A stretch of DNA of 64,000 nucleotides from Vallitalea sp. (GCA_025210515.1 JAOARM010000038.1:120211-184210); one strand, 5' to 3'. Positions 1-9,033 are shown, numbered from the stretch's first letter. Notes: generated from the letters alone by a model not told the origin. Numbers and translations: made by a program.

Positions 1-786
1 GCAATGCTTACTTTTGAACAATTTGGAGATAAAATTAAGAGAGAAGATAGAAGAACAAAAGGTGCAGTTAGAGAAATAATAGATATATTGGACTTAGAGG
101 AAGAAGTTACACGGCTTGAAGCTTATGATATATCTAACACTCATGGGTTTGAATCTGTTGGGTCTATGGTTGTTTTTGAAGATGGAAAACCAAAAAGAAG
201 TGATTATCGTAAGTTCAGAATTAAATCGGTAAAAGGTCCTGATGATTATAGAAGTTTAGAAGAAGTGTTAACTAGAAGATTTACTCATGCTCTTGAAGAA
301 CAGAAAGAAATGCTTCTTAAAAAACAAGATATGTCTTTGGGAAAGTTCACTAGATTACCAGATCTTATATTAATGGATGGTGGAAAAGGACAAGTAAATA
401 TAGCTCTTAGGGTATTAGATAATCTTGGGCTTAATATTCCTGTCTGTGGAATGGTAAAAGATGATAAGCATAGAACTAGAGGGTTGTTTTATAATAATAT
501 AGAGCTACCAATAGATAAAAATTCTGAAGGTTTTAAGTTAATAACAAGAATTCAAGATGAAGCACATAGATTTGCTATTGAATACCATAGAAAGTTAAGA
601 AGTAAAAAACAAATACAATCAATTTTAGATGAAATTAATGGAATTGGTCCCAACAGAAGGAAAGCACTTATAAGACATTTTGGTTCTGTAGAGAAGATAA
701 GAGTGGCAACAATAGAAGAGTTAGAAACAGTAGATAGTATTAATAAAAAAGTTGCTATGACAATATATGAATTTTTTAGAGGGTGA
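1..786 (+). CDS. uvrC: UvrABC system protein C, C-terminal part
   Basis: This is the 3' portion of excinuclease subunit UvrC, which makes both incisions in nucleotide excision repair; the N-terminal GIY-YIG nuclease and UVR domain lie upstream of the window. The reading frame is open from base 1. Visible parts are the RNase H-like 5'-incision domain ([17 protein letters not shown], then the conserved VKGPDDY and [11 protein letters not shown] stretches) and the tandem helix-hairpin-helix DNA-binding tail ([19 protein letters not shown]). An in-frame ATG at 4 is internal, not a start. hprK follows 126 bp downstream in the same direction, an arrangement common in Clostridia. An AT-only inverted repeat at about 786-813 lies just after the stop. 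Confidence 0.95.
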   Translation, partial: AMLTFEQFGDKIKREDRRTKGAVREIIDILDLEEEVTRLEAYDISNTHGFESVGSMVVFEDGKPKRSDYRKFRIKSVKGPDDYRSLEEVLTRRFTHALEEQKEMLLKKQDMSLGKFTRLPDLILMDGGKGQVNIALRVLDNLGLNIPVCGMVKDDKHRTRGLFYNNIELPIDKNSEGFKLITRIQDEAHRFAIEYHRKLRSKKQIQSILDEINGIGPNRRKALIRHFGSVEKIRVATIEELETVDSINKKVAMTIYEFFRG

Positions 787-912
787 AAATATATATGAAT
801 AATTATATATTTTGAGGTTTAACAATAGAATTTTTAAAAATCTAGTGATAAATAACTTTTATTATGCTAGAATATTAGTAAAATATATTTTAGGTTTAAG
901 GAGGCTGTCCCC

Positions 913-1860
913 GTGTATTCTGTAGAATTAACTAAACTTGTTACAAAAATGAATTTAAAGAACTTAACGCCTGAAGTGAAAGTGGATGAAATATTAATAA
1001 CACATTCAGATATTAACAGACCAGCATTACAATTAGCAGGATTTTTTGACTATTTTGATTCTGAACGTGTACAGATTATGGGAAAAGTTGAGATAACTTA
1101 TCTTGAGAAGATGGATGAAGATAAGCGTAAAACAGTGCTACAGTCATTATTTAGTAATAAAATTCCTTGTCTAATTTTGTGTAGAGATTTGGAACCAGAT
1201 AACCAAATGTTAGAGATTGCAATAGAAAATGGTGTCCCTATATTCCAAACTAAAAAAACTACTTCTTCATTTATGGCAGAAGTTATTAGATGGCTTAAAA
1301 TGAAGCTTGCACCAAGAATTTCTATTCACGGTGTTTTGGTTGATGTATATGGCGAAGGCGTACTGATTATGGGCGAAAGTGGAATTGGTAAAAGTGAAAC
1401 TGCTCTTGAATTAATAAAACGTGGACATAGATTAGTAGCTGATGACGTAGTTGAAATAAAGAAGGTATCAGATGATACGCTACTTGGATCATCACCAGAT
1501 ATTATTAGACATTTTATTGAGCTTAGAGGGATAGGCATAATAGATGTAAAAACATTATTTGGTGTTGAATCAGTAAAAGAAGTACAGAGCATTGATTTAG
1601 TAATAAAATTAGATTTGTTTGATCCAGAAAAAGAGTATGATCGTTTAGGTTTAACAGAAGAATATACTGAGATATTAGAAAATAAAGTAGTATGTCATTC
1701 TATTCCAATACGTCCCGGTAGAAATATTGCTATAATTGTTGAGTCTGCGGCAATTAACCATAGACAAAAACAAATGGGATACAACGCTGCTGTAGAATTA
1801 AATAATAGAGTTATGGGTAATTTAAAACGCAGAAGCGAGGAAAGAGAATTAAATAAGTAG
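913..1860 (+). CDS. hprK: HPr kinase/phosphorylase
   Basis: A bifunctional Ser/Thr kinase/phosphorylase that phosphorylates the regulatory serine (Ser46) of HPr or Crh, and so controls carbon catabolite repression in Gram-positives. The 315-residue product has the usual length. The N-terminal domain covers about 1-130. The P-loop is GESGIGKS at residues 154-161, preceded by the SIHG histidine region (about 139), and the signature ELRGIGIIDVKTLFG follows at about 204. The start is GTG at 913 with GGAGG eight bases upstream. A plausible substrate, the Crh-like protein, is encoded at 31818-32075. The glucokinase gene begins 34 bp downstream, so the two are probably co-transcribed. Confidence 0.95.
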   Translation: MYSVELTKLVTKMNLKNLTPEVKVDEILITHSDINRPALQLAGFFDYFDSERVQIMGKVEITYLEKMDEDKRKTVLQSLFSNKIPCLILCRDLEPDNQMLEIAIENGVPIFQTKKTTSSFMAEVIRWLKMKLAPRISIHGVLVDVYGEGVLIMGESGIGKSETALELIKRGHRLVADDVVEIKKVSDDTLLGSSPDIIRHFIELRGIGIIDVKTLFGVESVKEVQSIDLVIKLDLFDPEKEYDRLGLTEEYTEILENKVVCHSIPIRPGRNIAIIVESAAINHRQKQMGYNAAVELNNRVMGNLKRRSEERELNK

Positions 1861-1894
1861 AATTTTAATATATATAATAATCATGGAGGTTAAT

Positions 1895-2857
1895 ATGTAT
1901 AACATTGGAATTGATTTAGGAGGAACAAATATAGCAGCTGCTATTGTTGATGAAAATGGTACAATTATAAGAAAAGGTTCTACACCTACGATGAGTGAAA
2001 GAGATTATTCAGCTATCATAAAAGATATGGCTATGCTTGCTTTGAAATTACTTGAAGAAGAGGGTATAGATATTGATGATATTCATTCGGTGGGAGTAGG
2101 AAGTCCGGGTACACCTGACCCAGAGAATGGAATAATTGTATATGCTAATAATCTAAGATTTCATAATACACCAATTCGCCAAGAAATGAAAAAATATATT
2201 GATAAACCTATTTATTTAGGAAATGATGCTAATGTAGCAGCTTTTGGTGAATATGAATGTGGTACAGGTTTAGAGTGTAATAATCTAGTAGCTATTACAT
2301 TAGGTACAGGTGTTGGTGGTGGAATTGTAATTGATGGGAAAATAATAAGTGGAAGCTTTAATGGTGGAGCAGAACTTGGACATGTATCTATCAATTATAA
2401 TGGTATTACTTGTACATGTGGTAGAAAAGGATGTTGGGAACAATATTCGTCAGCATCAGCTTTAATAAGAGATGCAAAAGAAGCAGCTACTAACAATCCC
2501 CAATCTAAATTAAATGAATTAGTTGATGGAGATTTGTCAAAAATGAATGCAAAGATTCCTTTTGATGCTGCTTTAGAGGGTGATGAAGTAGCTGATAAAG
2601 TCATCAAAAATTACATAAAATATTTAGCTATAGGTATAGCTAATGTTATTAATGTTTTCCAACCAGAAATAGTTGTTCTAGGTGGAGGAGTATCTGCTCA
2701 AAGAGATAATCTAATTAAACCTTTAGAAAAAGAGGTTATTAATGAAATTTATGGTGGAAAAAATGCATTTAAAACTAAAATTAAAGTTGCCAAACTAGGT
2801 AATGATGCAGGTATTATTGGAGCAGCAATGTTATATAAAATATATGAAAAAGTATAA
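1895..2857 (+). CDS. glcK: ROK-family glucokinase
   Basis: A cytoplasmic ATP-dependent sugar kinase of the ROK family, most likely phosphorylating glucose to glucose-6-phosphate. The 320-residue product starts with the phosphate-binding motif GIDLGGTN. Further motifs are LGTGVGGGIV, the GAELGH segment and the zinc-binding CTCGRKGCWEQY (CxCGxxGCxE), which mark a ROK kinase rather than a ROK repressor; no N-terminal HTH is present. I chose ATG 1895 because GGAGG at 1885-1889 would sit inside the coding region if ATG 1883 were used. It lies directly after hprK, consistent with carbon-control and glycolysis coupling. Exact sugar specificity cannot be read from sequence. Confidence 0.88.
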   Translation: MYNIGIDLGGTNIAAAIVDENGTIIRKGSTPTMSERDYSAIIKDMAMLALKLLEEEGIDIDDIHSVGVGSPGTPDPENGIIVYANNLRFHNTPIRQEMKKYIDKPIYLGNDANVAAFGEYECGTGLECNNLVAITLGTGVGGGIVIDGKIISGSFNGGAELGHVSINYNGITCTCGRKGCWEQYSSASALIRDAKEAATNNPQSKLNELVDGDLSKMNAKIPFDAALEGDEVADKVIKNYIKYLAIGIANVINVFQPEIVVLGGGVSAQRDNLIKPLEKEVINEIYGGKNAFKTKIKVAKLGNDAGIIGAAMLYKIYEKV

Positions 2858-2893
2858 TAAAATTAAGCATTAATATAAGTAAATGTATTAGAT

Positions 2894-2935
2894 GGGGCTT
2901 ATGGAAAATAAAATTCCAATAGCTCCTTTTATTTT
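2894..2935 (+). terminator. Terminator after hprK-glcK
   Basis: Imperfect hairpin with arms GGGGCTTATGGAA and TTCCAATAGCTCC followed by a T-rich tract (TTTTATTTT). It separates the carbon-control genes from the iron-uptake genes. Confidence 0.7.
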
Positions 2936-2967
2936 GAAAATGTTTTTCAATAAAAAACAGAAACGTA

Positions 2968-2996
2968 TTGACAATGATTCTCAATTTTGATATCAT
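2968..2996 (+). promoter_or_regulatory. feoA promoter overlapping a Fur-type box
   Basis: TTGACA (2968-2973) and TATCAT (2991-2996) are separated by exactly 17 bp. The stretch GACAATGATTCTCAATTTT at 2970-2988 resembles the Fur consensus GATAATGATAATCATTATC and covers the spacer, so iron-loaded Fur would block RNA polymerase. The binding is inferred; the motif is seen directly. Its position upstream of feoA strongly supports iron regulation. Confidence 0.75.
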
Positions 2997-3076
2997 GTAC
3001 TTAGATAATGAATATAAACGATTGTTTGATATTTAACGAATATATTATATCTATTATAAGATAGGAAGTGAATAAT

Positions 3077-3289
3077 ATGAAGTTATCTAAAGGAAAGTTG
3101 AATAAGGAGTATACAGTTGATTCAGTTTCAGGTAAAGATGATATGGTTAAGTTTTTATTTTCATTAGGTTGCTATGAAGGTGAAAAAATTACAATAATCT
3201 CAAAAGTTGCAACAAACTATATAATTAATATTAAAGATAGTAGATACGGTATTGATGAGCAATTAGCTAAAATAATTCAAGTCGCATAA
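3077..3289 (+). CDS. feoA: FeoA-type ferrous iron transport accessory protein
   Basis: A small cytoplasmic SH3-like protein of 70 residues that works with the FeoB ferrous iron permease. The sequence has the family pattern: the Leu/Gly-rich LFSLGCYEGEKITII turn, then the beta-strand stretch YIINIKDSRYGIDEQLAKIIQV. I chose ATG 3077, since the AGGA element at 3063-3066 is too close to the alternative GTG at 3068. The gene lies downstream of a Fur-box promoter and 134 bp upstream of feoB, which has its own Fur-like site, so the pair may be transcribed both together and separately. Confidence 0.88.
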   Translation: MKLSKGKLNKEYTVDSVSGKDDMVKFLFSLGCYEGEKITIISKVATNYIINIKDSRYGIDEQLAKIIQVA

Positions 3290-3363
3290 TAAAAGTTTCA
3301 TAACTACAGTAGGTGTCTGTTGTTTAGGCATCTAGATAGTTTTAACCAAACATGATTATAAAC

Positions 3364-3396
3364 TTGCGTTGAGAATGACATTCAATATCGTATGTA
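3364..3396 (+). promoter_or_regulatory. Second Fur-like site and possible feoB promoter
   Basis: TTGAGAATGACATTCAA at 3369-3385 is a 7-1-7-like inverted repeat close to the Fur core TGATAATnATTATCA. Candidate promoter hexamers overlap it: TTGAGA 3369-3374 with TATGTA 3391-3396 (16-bp spacing). This suggests feoB can be expressed from its own iron-controlled promoter in addition to read-through from feoA. Confidence 0.55.
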
Positions 3397-3423
3397 AAAT
3401 AAAAGTTGAAAAGGTGGTATAAG

Positions 3424-5451
3424 ATGAAAATTGCATTAACAGGAAACCCTAATAGTGGTAAAACTACTATGTTTAACGCTTTGACAGGTAAGCTTGAACA
3501 TGTTGGTAACTGGGCTGGGGTAACAGTTGAAAAGAAAGTAGCAAAACTAAAAGGTAATCTAAAGGAAAATAAGTCAGAAGAAGTTATGATTGTAGACTTA
3601 CCAGGAGCTTACTCTATGAGTCCTTTTACTTCAGAGGAAAGCATAACTAGTGATTTTGTTAAACAAGAGAATCCAGATGTTATAATTAATGTTGTAGATG
3701 CTTCTAACTTAAACAGAAGTTTATTTTTCACAACACAGCTATTAGAACTTGGTGTTCCTGTTGTTGTAGCACTTAATAAAACTGACATGGTTAAAAAAAG
3801 TGGTCTTACTATTGATATACCACGACTTAAAAACTTATTGAATTGTCAAGTTGTTGAAACTTCAGCATTAAAAGAAACAGGGTTGAAACAATTAGCTACT
3901 ACTGCCATAAAATATGGAAAGAAAAATAATGGTCAAGTAGCTCCAAAAATAATGGATGATAACTTCGAGATAGTAACAAAAAAAGATGCAGAAAAAGCAG
4001 ATAAGCTTAGATTCAATTTCGTTAATGAGATAACAAAAAAAGTTGAATATAGAAAAATAAAATCTAATAAAGTAACTGCGGGAGATGAACTTGATCGTGT
4101 TGTTGCTCATAAATGGTTAGGTATTCCAATATTTGGTTTAATATTGTGGGCTGTTTTTTATATATCTCAATCATGGGTAGGTCCTTGGTTAGCTGGATAT
4201 GTAGAAGAAGGTATGGGAATGCTTACAGATGCAGTAGCTAGTGCCTTAGAAGGTGCAGGAACTAATGATTTCTTAACAGCATTAATTGTTGAAGGTATTA
4301 TTGGTGGAGTTGGTGCTGTTCTTGGTTTCTTACCATTAATCATGGTACTATTTTTCTTACTATCTTTATTAGAAGACTGTGGATATATGGCACGTGTAGC
4401 TATAGTAATGGATAGATTCTTTAAGAAAATTGGACTTTCTGGTAAGTCAATTATTCCTATGGTAGTAGGTTATGGTTGTGCTATACCTGGAGTTATGGCA
4501 ACAAGAACTATTAAGAGTGAAAAACAAAGAAGAATGACAGCTATGTTAACACCATTTGTTCCATGTGGTGCAAAAGCTCCAATTATTGGTTTGTTTGTTG
4601 CAGTATTTTTCCCTAATGCTGCTTATATGGCTCCTATAACTTATTTTGTTGCAATAGCGTTAATTATATTAGTTGGAATGTTAGCTCAGAAAATAACTAA
4701 AGCAGAAGCAGAAGTTAATTATTTTATGATAGAATTACCAGAGTATCGTTTACCAAGTTTTAAAAGAGCTATCCTTTCTATGTTTGATCGTGCAAAAGGA
4801 TTTATTATAAAAGCTGGTACAATTATTTTAGTATGTAATGCAGCAGTATTTATTTTACAATCATTTGATTTTGGATTAAACTTATTAGCAGAAGAAAACG
4901 TAAGTTCAAGTATGTTAGCAGTAATGGCTAAACCAATAGCATTTTTATTCATTCCATTAGGTTTTGGAATATGGCAATTTGCAGCAGCAGCTGTTACAGG
5001 ATTTATTGCTAAAGAAAATGTTGTTGCTACTCTTGCAGTTTGTTTTGCACTGTTTGGTGATAATGCAGAGACATTACTTGAAACACCAGGTAATGATAAT
5101 GTGCTTATATTAGTAGGTGGTTTAACAGCAGTAAGTGCTTTATCTTATATGTTCTTTAACTTATTCACTCCTCCTTGCTTTGCTGCCATTGGAGCAATGA
5201 ACTCTGAAATGGGATCTAAAAAATGGCTATGGGCAGCAATTGGTATGCAGTTTGGAGTAGGATATATTATAGCATTATTAGTAAATCAAATTGGTTCAAT
5301 TATTGTATATGGTGAATTAGCCGAAGGTTTTGTTGCTTCAATAATAATATTAATAGCTACAGTTGTATTATTAACAACGCTTATTAAGAAAAACAAAGAT
5401 GAAGGAGTAACAGGCATTAATCAAAGCCGACAACAAAAGGAGATTGCTTAA
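3424..5451 (+). CDS. feoB: Ferrous iron transport protein B
   Basis: A GTPase-coupled inner-membrane Fe(II) permease. The N-terminal G domain shows G1 GNPNSGKT (residues 7-14), G3 DLPGAYS and G4 NKTD, followed by a helical GDI-like spacer to about residue 215. The membrane part carries the conserved Gate motifs, including VGYGCAIPGVMATRT and PFVPCGAKAPI, each with the pore cysteine, and ends in a final transmembrane helix and a short Lys-rich tail. At 675 residues it is a typical FeoB. ATG 3424 is preferred over TTG 3406 because the AAGGTGG ribosome binding site lies between them. The stop codon overlaps the start of the next small gene (TAATG). Confidence 0.96.
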   Translation: MKIALTGNPNSGKTTMFNALTGKLEHVGNWAGVTVEKKVAKLKGNLKENKSEEVMIVDLPGAYSMSPFTSEESITSDFVKQENPDVIINVVDASNLNRSLFFTTQLLELGVPVVVALNKTDMVKKSGLTIDIPRLKNLLNCQVVETSALKETGLKQLATTAIKYGKKNNGQVAPKIMDDNFEIVTKKDAEKADKLRFNFVNEITKKVEYRKIKSNKVTAGDELDRVVAHKWLGIPIFGLILWAVFYISQSWVGPWLAGYVEEGMGMLTDAVASALEGAGTNDFLTALIVEGIIGGVGAVLGFLPLIMVLFFLLSLLEDCGYMARVAIVMDRFFKKIGLSGKSIIPMVVGYGCAIPGVMATRTIKSEKQRRMTAMLTPFVPCGAKAPIIGLFVAVFFPNAAYMAPITYFVAIALIILVGMLAQKITKAEAEVNYFMIELPEYRLPSFKRAILSMFDRAKGFIIKAGTIILVCNAAVFILQSFDFGLNLLAEENVSSSMLAVMAKPIAFLFIPLGFGIWQFAAAAVTGFIAKENVVATLAVCFALFGDNAETLLETPGNDNVLILVGGLTAVSALSYMFFNLFTPPCFAAIGAMNSEMGSKKWLWAAIGMQFGVGYIIALLVNQIGSIIVYGELAEGFVASIIILIATVVLLTTLIKKNKDEGVTGINQSRQQKEIA

Positions 5452-5594
5452 TGGGAAATTTCATCGCTATATGTATCATTGTTGGTTTGTTAGGATTAGC
5501 TATTTACAAAATGGTTAAAGATAAAAAAGCAGGGAAAAAGTGTAGTGGATGTAGTAGTTGTCCATCAAACTGCGATTGTGACTCTAATAAATAA
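5451..5594 (+). CDS. FeoB-associated Cys-rich membrane protein
   Basis: A 47-residue protein starting on the ATG that shares its A with the feoB stop codon (TAATG), implying translational coupling. It has one N-terminal membrane helix (about residues 4-21, FIAICIIVGLLGLAIYK), a basic stretch, and a cysteine cluster CSGCSSCPSNCDCDSNK at the C-terminus. This architecture matches the FeoB-associated Cys-rich membrane family, which takes the place of FeoC in many Firmicutes. The cysteines may bind iron or an Fe-S cluster, but this is inference. A strong terminator follows immediately. Confidence 0.85.
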   Translation: MGNFIAICIIVGLLGLAIYKMVKDKKAGKKCSGCSSCPSNCDCDSNK

Positions 5595-5605
5595 TATATA
5601 ATAAT

Positions 5606-5650
5606 AAAAGGATTATAATTTGGATTACCAAACTATAATCCTTTTCTCTT
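5606..5650 (+). terminator. Terminator of the feo operon
   Basis: Long stem AAAAGGATTATAATTTGG / CCAAACTATAATCCTTTT with a 4-nt loop, running into TTTTCTCTT. Almost perfectly paired, so it may act in both directions. Confidence 0.85.
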
Positions 5651-5722
5651 GCATAATAAAAACATTTATACTAGCTAGAGTATTCTAATCTCAAGTTTAT
5701 TATATTTAGAATAAATTTTCTG

Positions 5723-5751
5723 TTACTTTATTTCTAAAAGTATGATATAAT
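5723..5751 (+). promoter_or_regulatory. Candidate promoter for the first YitT gene
   Basis: TTACTT at 5723-5728, a 17-bp spacer and TATAAT at 5746-5751, with a TG dinucleotide one base upstream (extended -10). About 85 nt of leader precede the start codon. Confidence 0.5.
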
Positions 5752-5837
5752 GTCATAGTTTTAATAAATATAAACAATTCATAGAAGACTTTATGGATTT
5801 TAATTAAATAGATACATATAAACTTAGAGGTGGAAAA

Positions 5838-6692
5838 ATGAAAAGCACAGTATATAACATTAAACAATATATTTCAATTATTGTAGGTACATTTTTAATG
5901 TCTTTAGCAATAAATGGATTATATATTCCTCATAAAATATTAAGTGGAGGAGTCACTGGAATTGCCGTATTATTACATTTACAATTAGGGTTAAATACAT
6001 CTATAGCAATATTAGTTTTAAATATTCCATTGCTAATACTTGGGTACTTTTTAGTTAATAAGCGATTCATTAGACTAAGTATATTTGGTATGATTTCTTT
6101 ATCAGTATGTTTAGCACTTACTAAAAATATAGTGTTTGACACTAATGAAATGCTTACATCAATATTACTTGGAAGTGTCCTTACTGGATTTGGTTCAGGA
6201 TTGATTTTTAGATTTAACGGCTCTACAGGTGGAAGCGATATTATAGCAAAAATAGTTAATAAATATCTTTCATATAGTATTAGTACAGTTGGATTTGCAA
6301 TTAATGTAATTATTATCGGACTGTCATGTTCTTTTTTTGGGATGGATTTGGCAGTATATACACTTGCAACTATGTTTATATCAAGTCACGTTATGAAGTT
6401 TGTGCTTGAAGGGCTTAATTATAAAAGAACAGTTTTTATAATTACAAATAAAGAAAAAGAGATTTCGGATTGTATTATGAGTGAACTCCATAGAGGAGTG
6501 ACTATAATACACGGAACAGGTGCTTACACTAATGAACCTAGAGATATTTTATATTGTATTATAGGTATAAGACAAGTAGCAAAGCTAAGAAGTCTTATAA
6601 TGAAAATTGATCAAGATGCATTTATAACAATTACGGAAACATCATTTGTGTATGGAAATGGAAAAGGTTTTCAAAAAATTACTGCTGATTAG
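5838..6692 (+). CDS. YitT family membrane protein (first copy)
   Basis: A 284-residue integral membrane protein of the YitT/DUF161 family with a C-terminal cytoplasmic DUF2179 domain. About five or six hydrophobic segments fill residues 10-190, with the family motifs LYIPHKILSGGVTGIA and FRFNGSTGGSDIIAKI. The soluble tail (about 200-280) contains the typical SELHRGVTIIHGTGAYT and REVAKLRSLIMKIDQDAFITI-like pattern. The molecular role of this family is not established. It is a single gene between terminators. A second, more distant paralog is at 54159-55028. ATG 5838 has AGGTGG upstream. Confidence 0.85.
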   Translation: MKSTVYNIKQYISIIVGTFLMSLAINGLYIPHKILSGGVTGIAVLLHLQLGLNTSIAILVLNIPLLILGYFLVNKRFIRLSIFGMISLSVCLALTKNIVFDTNEMLTSILLGSVLTGFGSGLIFRFNGSTGGSDIIAKIVNKYLSYSISTVGFAINVIIIGLSCSFFGMDLAVYTLATMFISSHVMKFVLEGLNYKRTVFIITNKEKEISDCIMSELHRGVTIIHGTGAYTNEPRDILYCIIGIRQVAKLRSLIMKIDQDAFITITETSFVYGNGKGFQKITAD

Positions 6693-6740
6693 TAATATTA
6701 ATATATAGGTAAAGTAATAATTATATTTATAAAATCAATG

Positions 6741-6780
6741 GAGTTGTTGTATAAAAGTTATTATACGACAGCTCTATATT
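6741..6780 (+). terminator. Terminator after first YitT gene
   Basis: Hairpin GAGTTGTTGTATAA / TTATACGACAGCTC with a short loop and a weak T/A-rich 3' side. It lies in the 400-bp gap before bioB; between it and the bioB promoter I see nothing that looks coding. Confidence 0.6.
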
Positions 6781-6964
6781 AATCAGAAGTATAATTAATA
6801 TTCTACAATATAATATTAGTTGCTAATTAGTATATTTTAATTCTTACAAAGAATAACAGGTCTATAGATAAAAAATGTACTTATGAGAAATACATGAAAG
6901 GTTAAATATACTATCTAAATACTATTGAATTATTCTAAATATGCAAAATATATGACATGAGTTT

Positions 6965-7017
6965 TTGTTAACCAAATTTAATATTTTGTTGACAATATTC
7001 TGATGATTAAATATAAT
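6965..7017 (+). promoter_or_regulatory. bioB promoter with candidate BirA operator
   Basis: TTGACA (6989-6994) and TATAAT (7012-7017) are separated by 17 bp, a near-consensus promoter. An interrupted inverted repeat TTGTTAAC (6965-6972) ... GTTGACAA (6988-6995) overlaps the -35 box; seven of eight positions are symmetric. Biotin repressor BirA sites in Firmicutes have the form TTGTnAACC-spacer-GGTTnACAA, so this is a reasonable biotin-responsive operator. The promoter is clear; the BirA assignment is an inference. Confidence 0.6.
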
Positions 7018-7092
7018 TAAAGTATTACATAGAGTTTATGGGAATTAGATGAGGGTACTATATGCTTACTATAATTTGACAAGGAGATTAGA

Positions 7093-8049
7093 ATGGAATA
7101 TATTAAAAACAAAATTATAAAAGGATATGATTTAAAGAAAAAGGAAGCAGTAGAATTATATAAAGGTATTGATACAGAACGACTTTATGAAATAGCCAAT
7201 GATGTTAGAAAATTTTTTATGGGCAATAAAGTAAGTTTATGTACAATTATGAACGCAAAATCTGGACAATGCAGTGAAGATTGTAAATATTGTGCTCAAT
7301 CATCTCATTATGAAACGAATATAGAAGAGTATCCTTTAATATCAAAAGAAGATGCAATTACTAGAGCGAAAGAAAATATTAGTTATGGTGTAAATCATTT
7401 TTCATTAGTTACTAGTGGTAAAGGATTAATTGGAAAAGACTTTGAGAAAATAATTGATATATACAAAGAACTAAGTATTAATTTCCCTGAGTTAAAACTA
7501 TGTGCTTCTCATGGAATTATTAGTTATGATCAAGCTAAAAAGTTAAAAGAAGCTGGAGTTACAACTTATCATCATAATCTTGAATCTAGCAAACGTTTTT
7601 ACAAAGAAATATGTACAACTCACTCATATAATGATAGAGTAAACACAATATTAAATGCACAGAAAGCAGGGCTATCAGTATGCTCTGGTGGAATAATCGG
7701 TATGGGTGAAACTATATTTGATAGAATTAATATGGCTTATGAACTTAAAAAATTAAAGATTAAGTCTATTCCTATTAACATACTTAAACCTGTGAAAGGT
7801 ACACCTTATGAACATAAGAACAAACTCAAGCCAGAAGAAATTCTAAAAACTATAGCTATATTTAGATTAATTTTACCAAAAGCATATATAAGATTTGCTG
7901 GAGGAAGAAGCTTTTTAGGTAAATATGAAGCAAAAGGATTTGAAGCAGGGGTGAACGGGGCATTAGTAGGTAATTATTTGACTACAATAGGAAATAAAAT
8001 TGAAGAAGATATAGAAATGATTAAAGAAATGGGATTTGAAATCCTGTAA
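7093..8049 (+). CDS. bioB: Biotin synthase
   Basis: A radical SAM enzyme that inserts sulfur into dethiobiotin to give biotin. The 318-residue product carries the [4Fe-4S]-binding CxxxCxxC as C60-SED-C64-KY-C67, the preceding MNAKSGQ segment typical of BioB, the YHHNLE motif and the cluster-ligand region ending with FAGGRSFLG near the C-terminus. The start has GGAG upstream. No other biotin genes are nearby, so the cell either holds them elsewhere or uses imported dethiobiotin. It is monocistronic, with a promoter and terminator of its own. Confidence 0.95.
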   Translation: MEYIKNKIIKGYDLKKKEAVELYKGIDTERLYEIANDVRKFFMGNKVSLCTIMNAKSGQCSEDCKYCAQSSHYETNIEEYPLISKEDAITRAKENISYGVNHFSLVTSGKGLIGKDFEKIIDIYKELSINFPELKLCASHGIISYDQAKKLKEAGVTTYHHNLESSKRFYKEICTTHSYNDRVNTILNAQKAGLSVCSGGIIGMGETIFDRINMAYELKKLKIKSIPINILKPVKGTPYEHKNKLKPEEILKTIAIFRLILPKAYIRFAGGRSFLGKYEAKGFEAGVNGALVGNYLTTIGNKIEEDIEMIKEMGFEIL

Positions 8050-8063
8050 AAATAAAGATTTTG

Positions 8064-8088
8064 AAAAAGGACTTATGTCCTTTTTTTT
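8064..8088 (+). terminator. Terminator of bioB
   Basis: Compact hairpin AAAAAGGAC-TTAT-GTCC followed by eight T residues: a classic intrinsic terminator. Confidence 0.9.
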
Positions 8089-8212
8089 GGTGGGTAAATT
8101 AGATATAATAAAAACAAGATATTTGTTGATTACACACTAAAAAACAATGAAAACATACAATTAGTTAATCACAATTACTAATAATATTACAAAGTTAATT
8201 CATAAATATATT

Positions 8213-8253
8213 TATTTTCACAAGATTTATTTTCCAAAATTCCAGTGAAAATA
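8213..8253. repeat. Inverted repeat upstream of the Crp/Fnr gene
   Basis: Perfect 9-bp arms TATTTTCAC (8213-8221) and GTGAAAATA (8245-8253) separated by 23 bp, in the roughly 300-bp gap before the regulator gene. It could be an operator. The rest of the gap is AT-rich with no coding signal; AGTAATT-like motifs recur in it and in the next two promoter regions. Confidence 0.4.
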
Positions 8254-8346
8254 TATAAGCTTAATGATGTAGTATGTATAGTAATATACAACAGTAATTG
8301 CTATTAGAAACTAATATATGAAAATTGAAAATGGAGTGTTACTAAT

Positions 8347-9033
8347 ATGTTGTTACAGCAACTAATGGATAAGAATGAAGACTTGAAAAAATTACTTAGT
8401 GGAATGCCACAAGATATTAGGGAAAGATGTTCATTAAAATTATATAAGAGGAATAATTATATTATTAAAAAAGGTGATGAAATAAAGTATGTAGGTATAC
8501 TTTGCAAAGGTGAATTAAATGTATTAAATGAATTTGCCAATGGTAGCATATATTTATTTCATGTTAACGAAGCTATTGATTTTATAGGTGAAATGGAAGT
8601 ATTGGCTAATCAACCCTTAGCAGTTGTTACTAATCAAGCTAAGTCTGATTGCATGGTATTAAAAATATTGAAAAGTGATTTTCTAAAATGGATTGAACAA
8701 GATAATTATATAACTTCTATAGTTGCCAAAAGGTTAGCTATTAGATTATGTCATGAATCACCATTACAAGGATATTCTCATTATTATCCAGCGGCTCACA
8801 TGATAAAGAGATTTATAGTTGAGTATGTTATGAATGGATTTGATAATGCCAAAGAAGTACTAATTAATAAAAAACGACAAGAAATTGCAAATATGCTAGG
8901 AATAAGTATAAAAACAGTTGATAGAAATATTAAGAAATTAAAAGAACAAGATTTGGTTACAATAAAAAAAGGTAAAATCTATGTTAATGAAGAGCAATAC
9001 TTGAAATTAGTTGATATGATAGAAGTATGGTAG
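8347..9033 (+). CDS. Crp/Fnr family transcriptional regulator
   Basis: A 228-residue DNA-binding regulator. Residues about 25-120 form the cyclic-nucleotide-binding-like beta barrel (ILCKGELNVLNEFANGSIYLFHVNEAIDF and the FIGEM turn). Residues about 150-215 form the winged helix-turn-helix, with the recognition part QEIANMLGISIKTVDRNIKKL. The arginine-containing phosphate-binding cassette of true cAMP-binding CRP is not evident, and there is no FNR-type cysteine cluster, so the effector is unknown. It sits just ahead of the ADP-ribosylglycohydrolase and the nucleoside transport operon and is a likely local regulator of them, perhaps sensing a nucleotide. Confidence 0.85.
   Translation: MLLQQLMDKNEDLKKLLSGMPQDIRERCSLKLYKRNNYIIKKGDEIKYVGILCKGELNVLNEFANGSIYLFHVNEAIDFIGEMEVLANQPLAVVTNQAKSDCMVLKILKSDFLKWIEQDNYITSIVAKRLAIRLCHESPLQGYSHYYPAAHMIKRFIVEYVMNGFDNAKEVLINKKRQEIANMLGISIKTVDRNIKKLKEQDLVTIKKGKIYVNEEQYLKLVDMIEVW

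Noticed and set aside
3068..3076. GTG start for feoA
   Set aside because: Too close to the AGGA element; ATG 3077 gives proper spacing and the normal family N-terminus.
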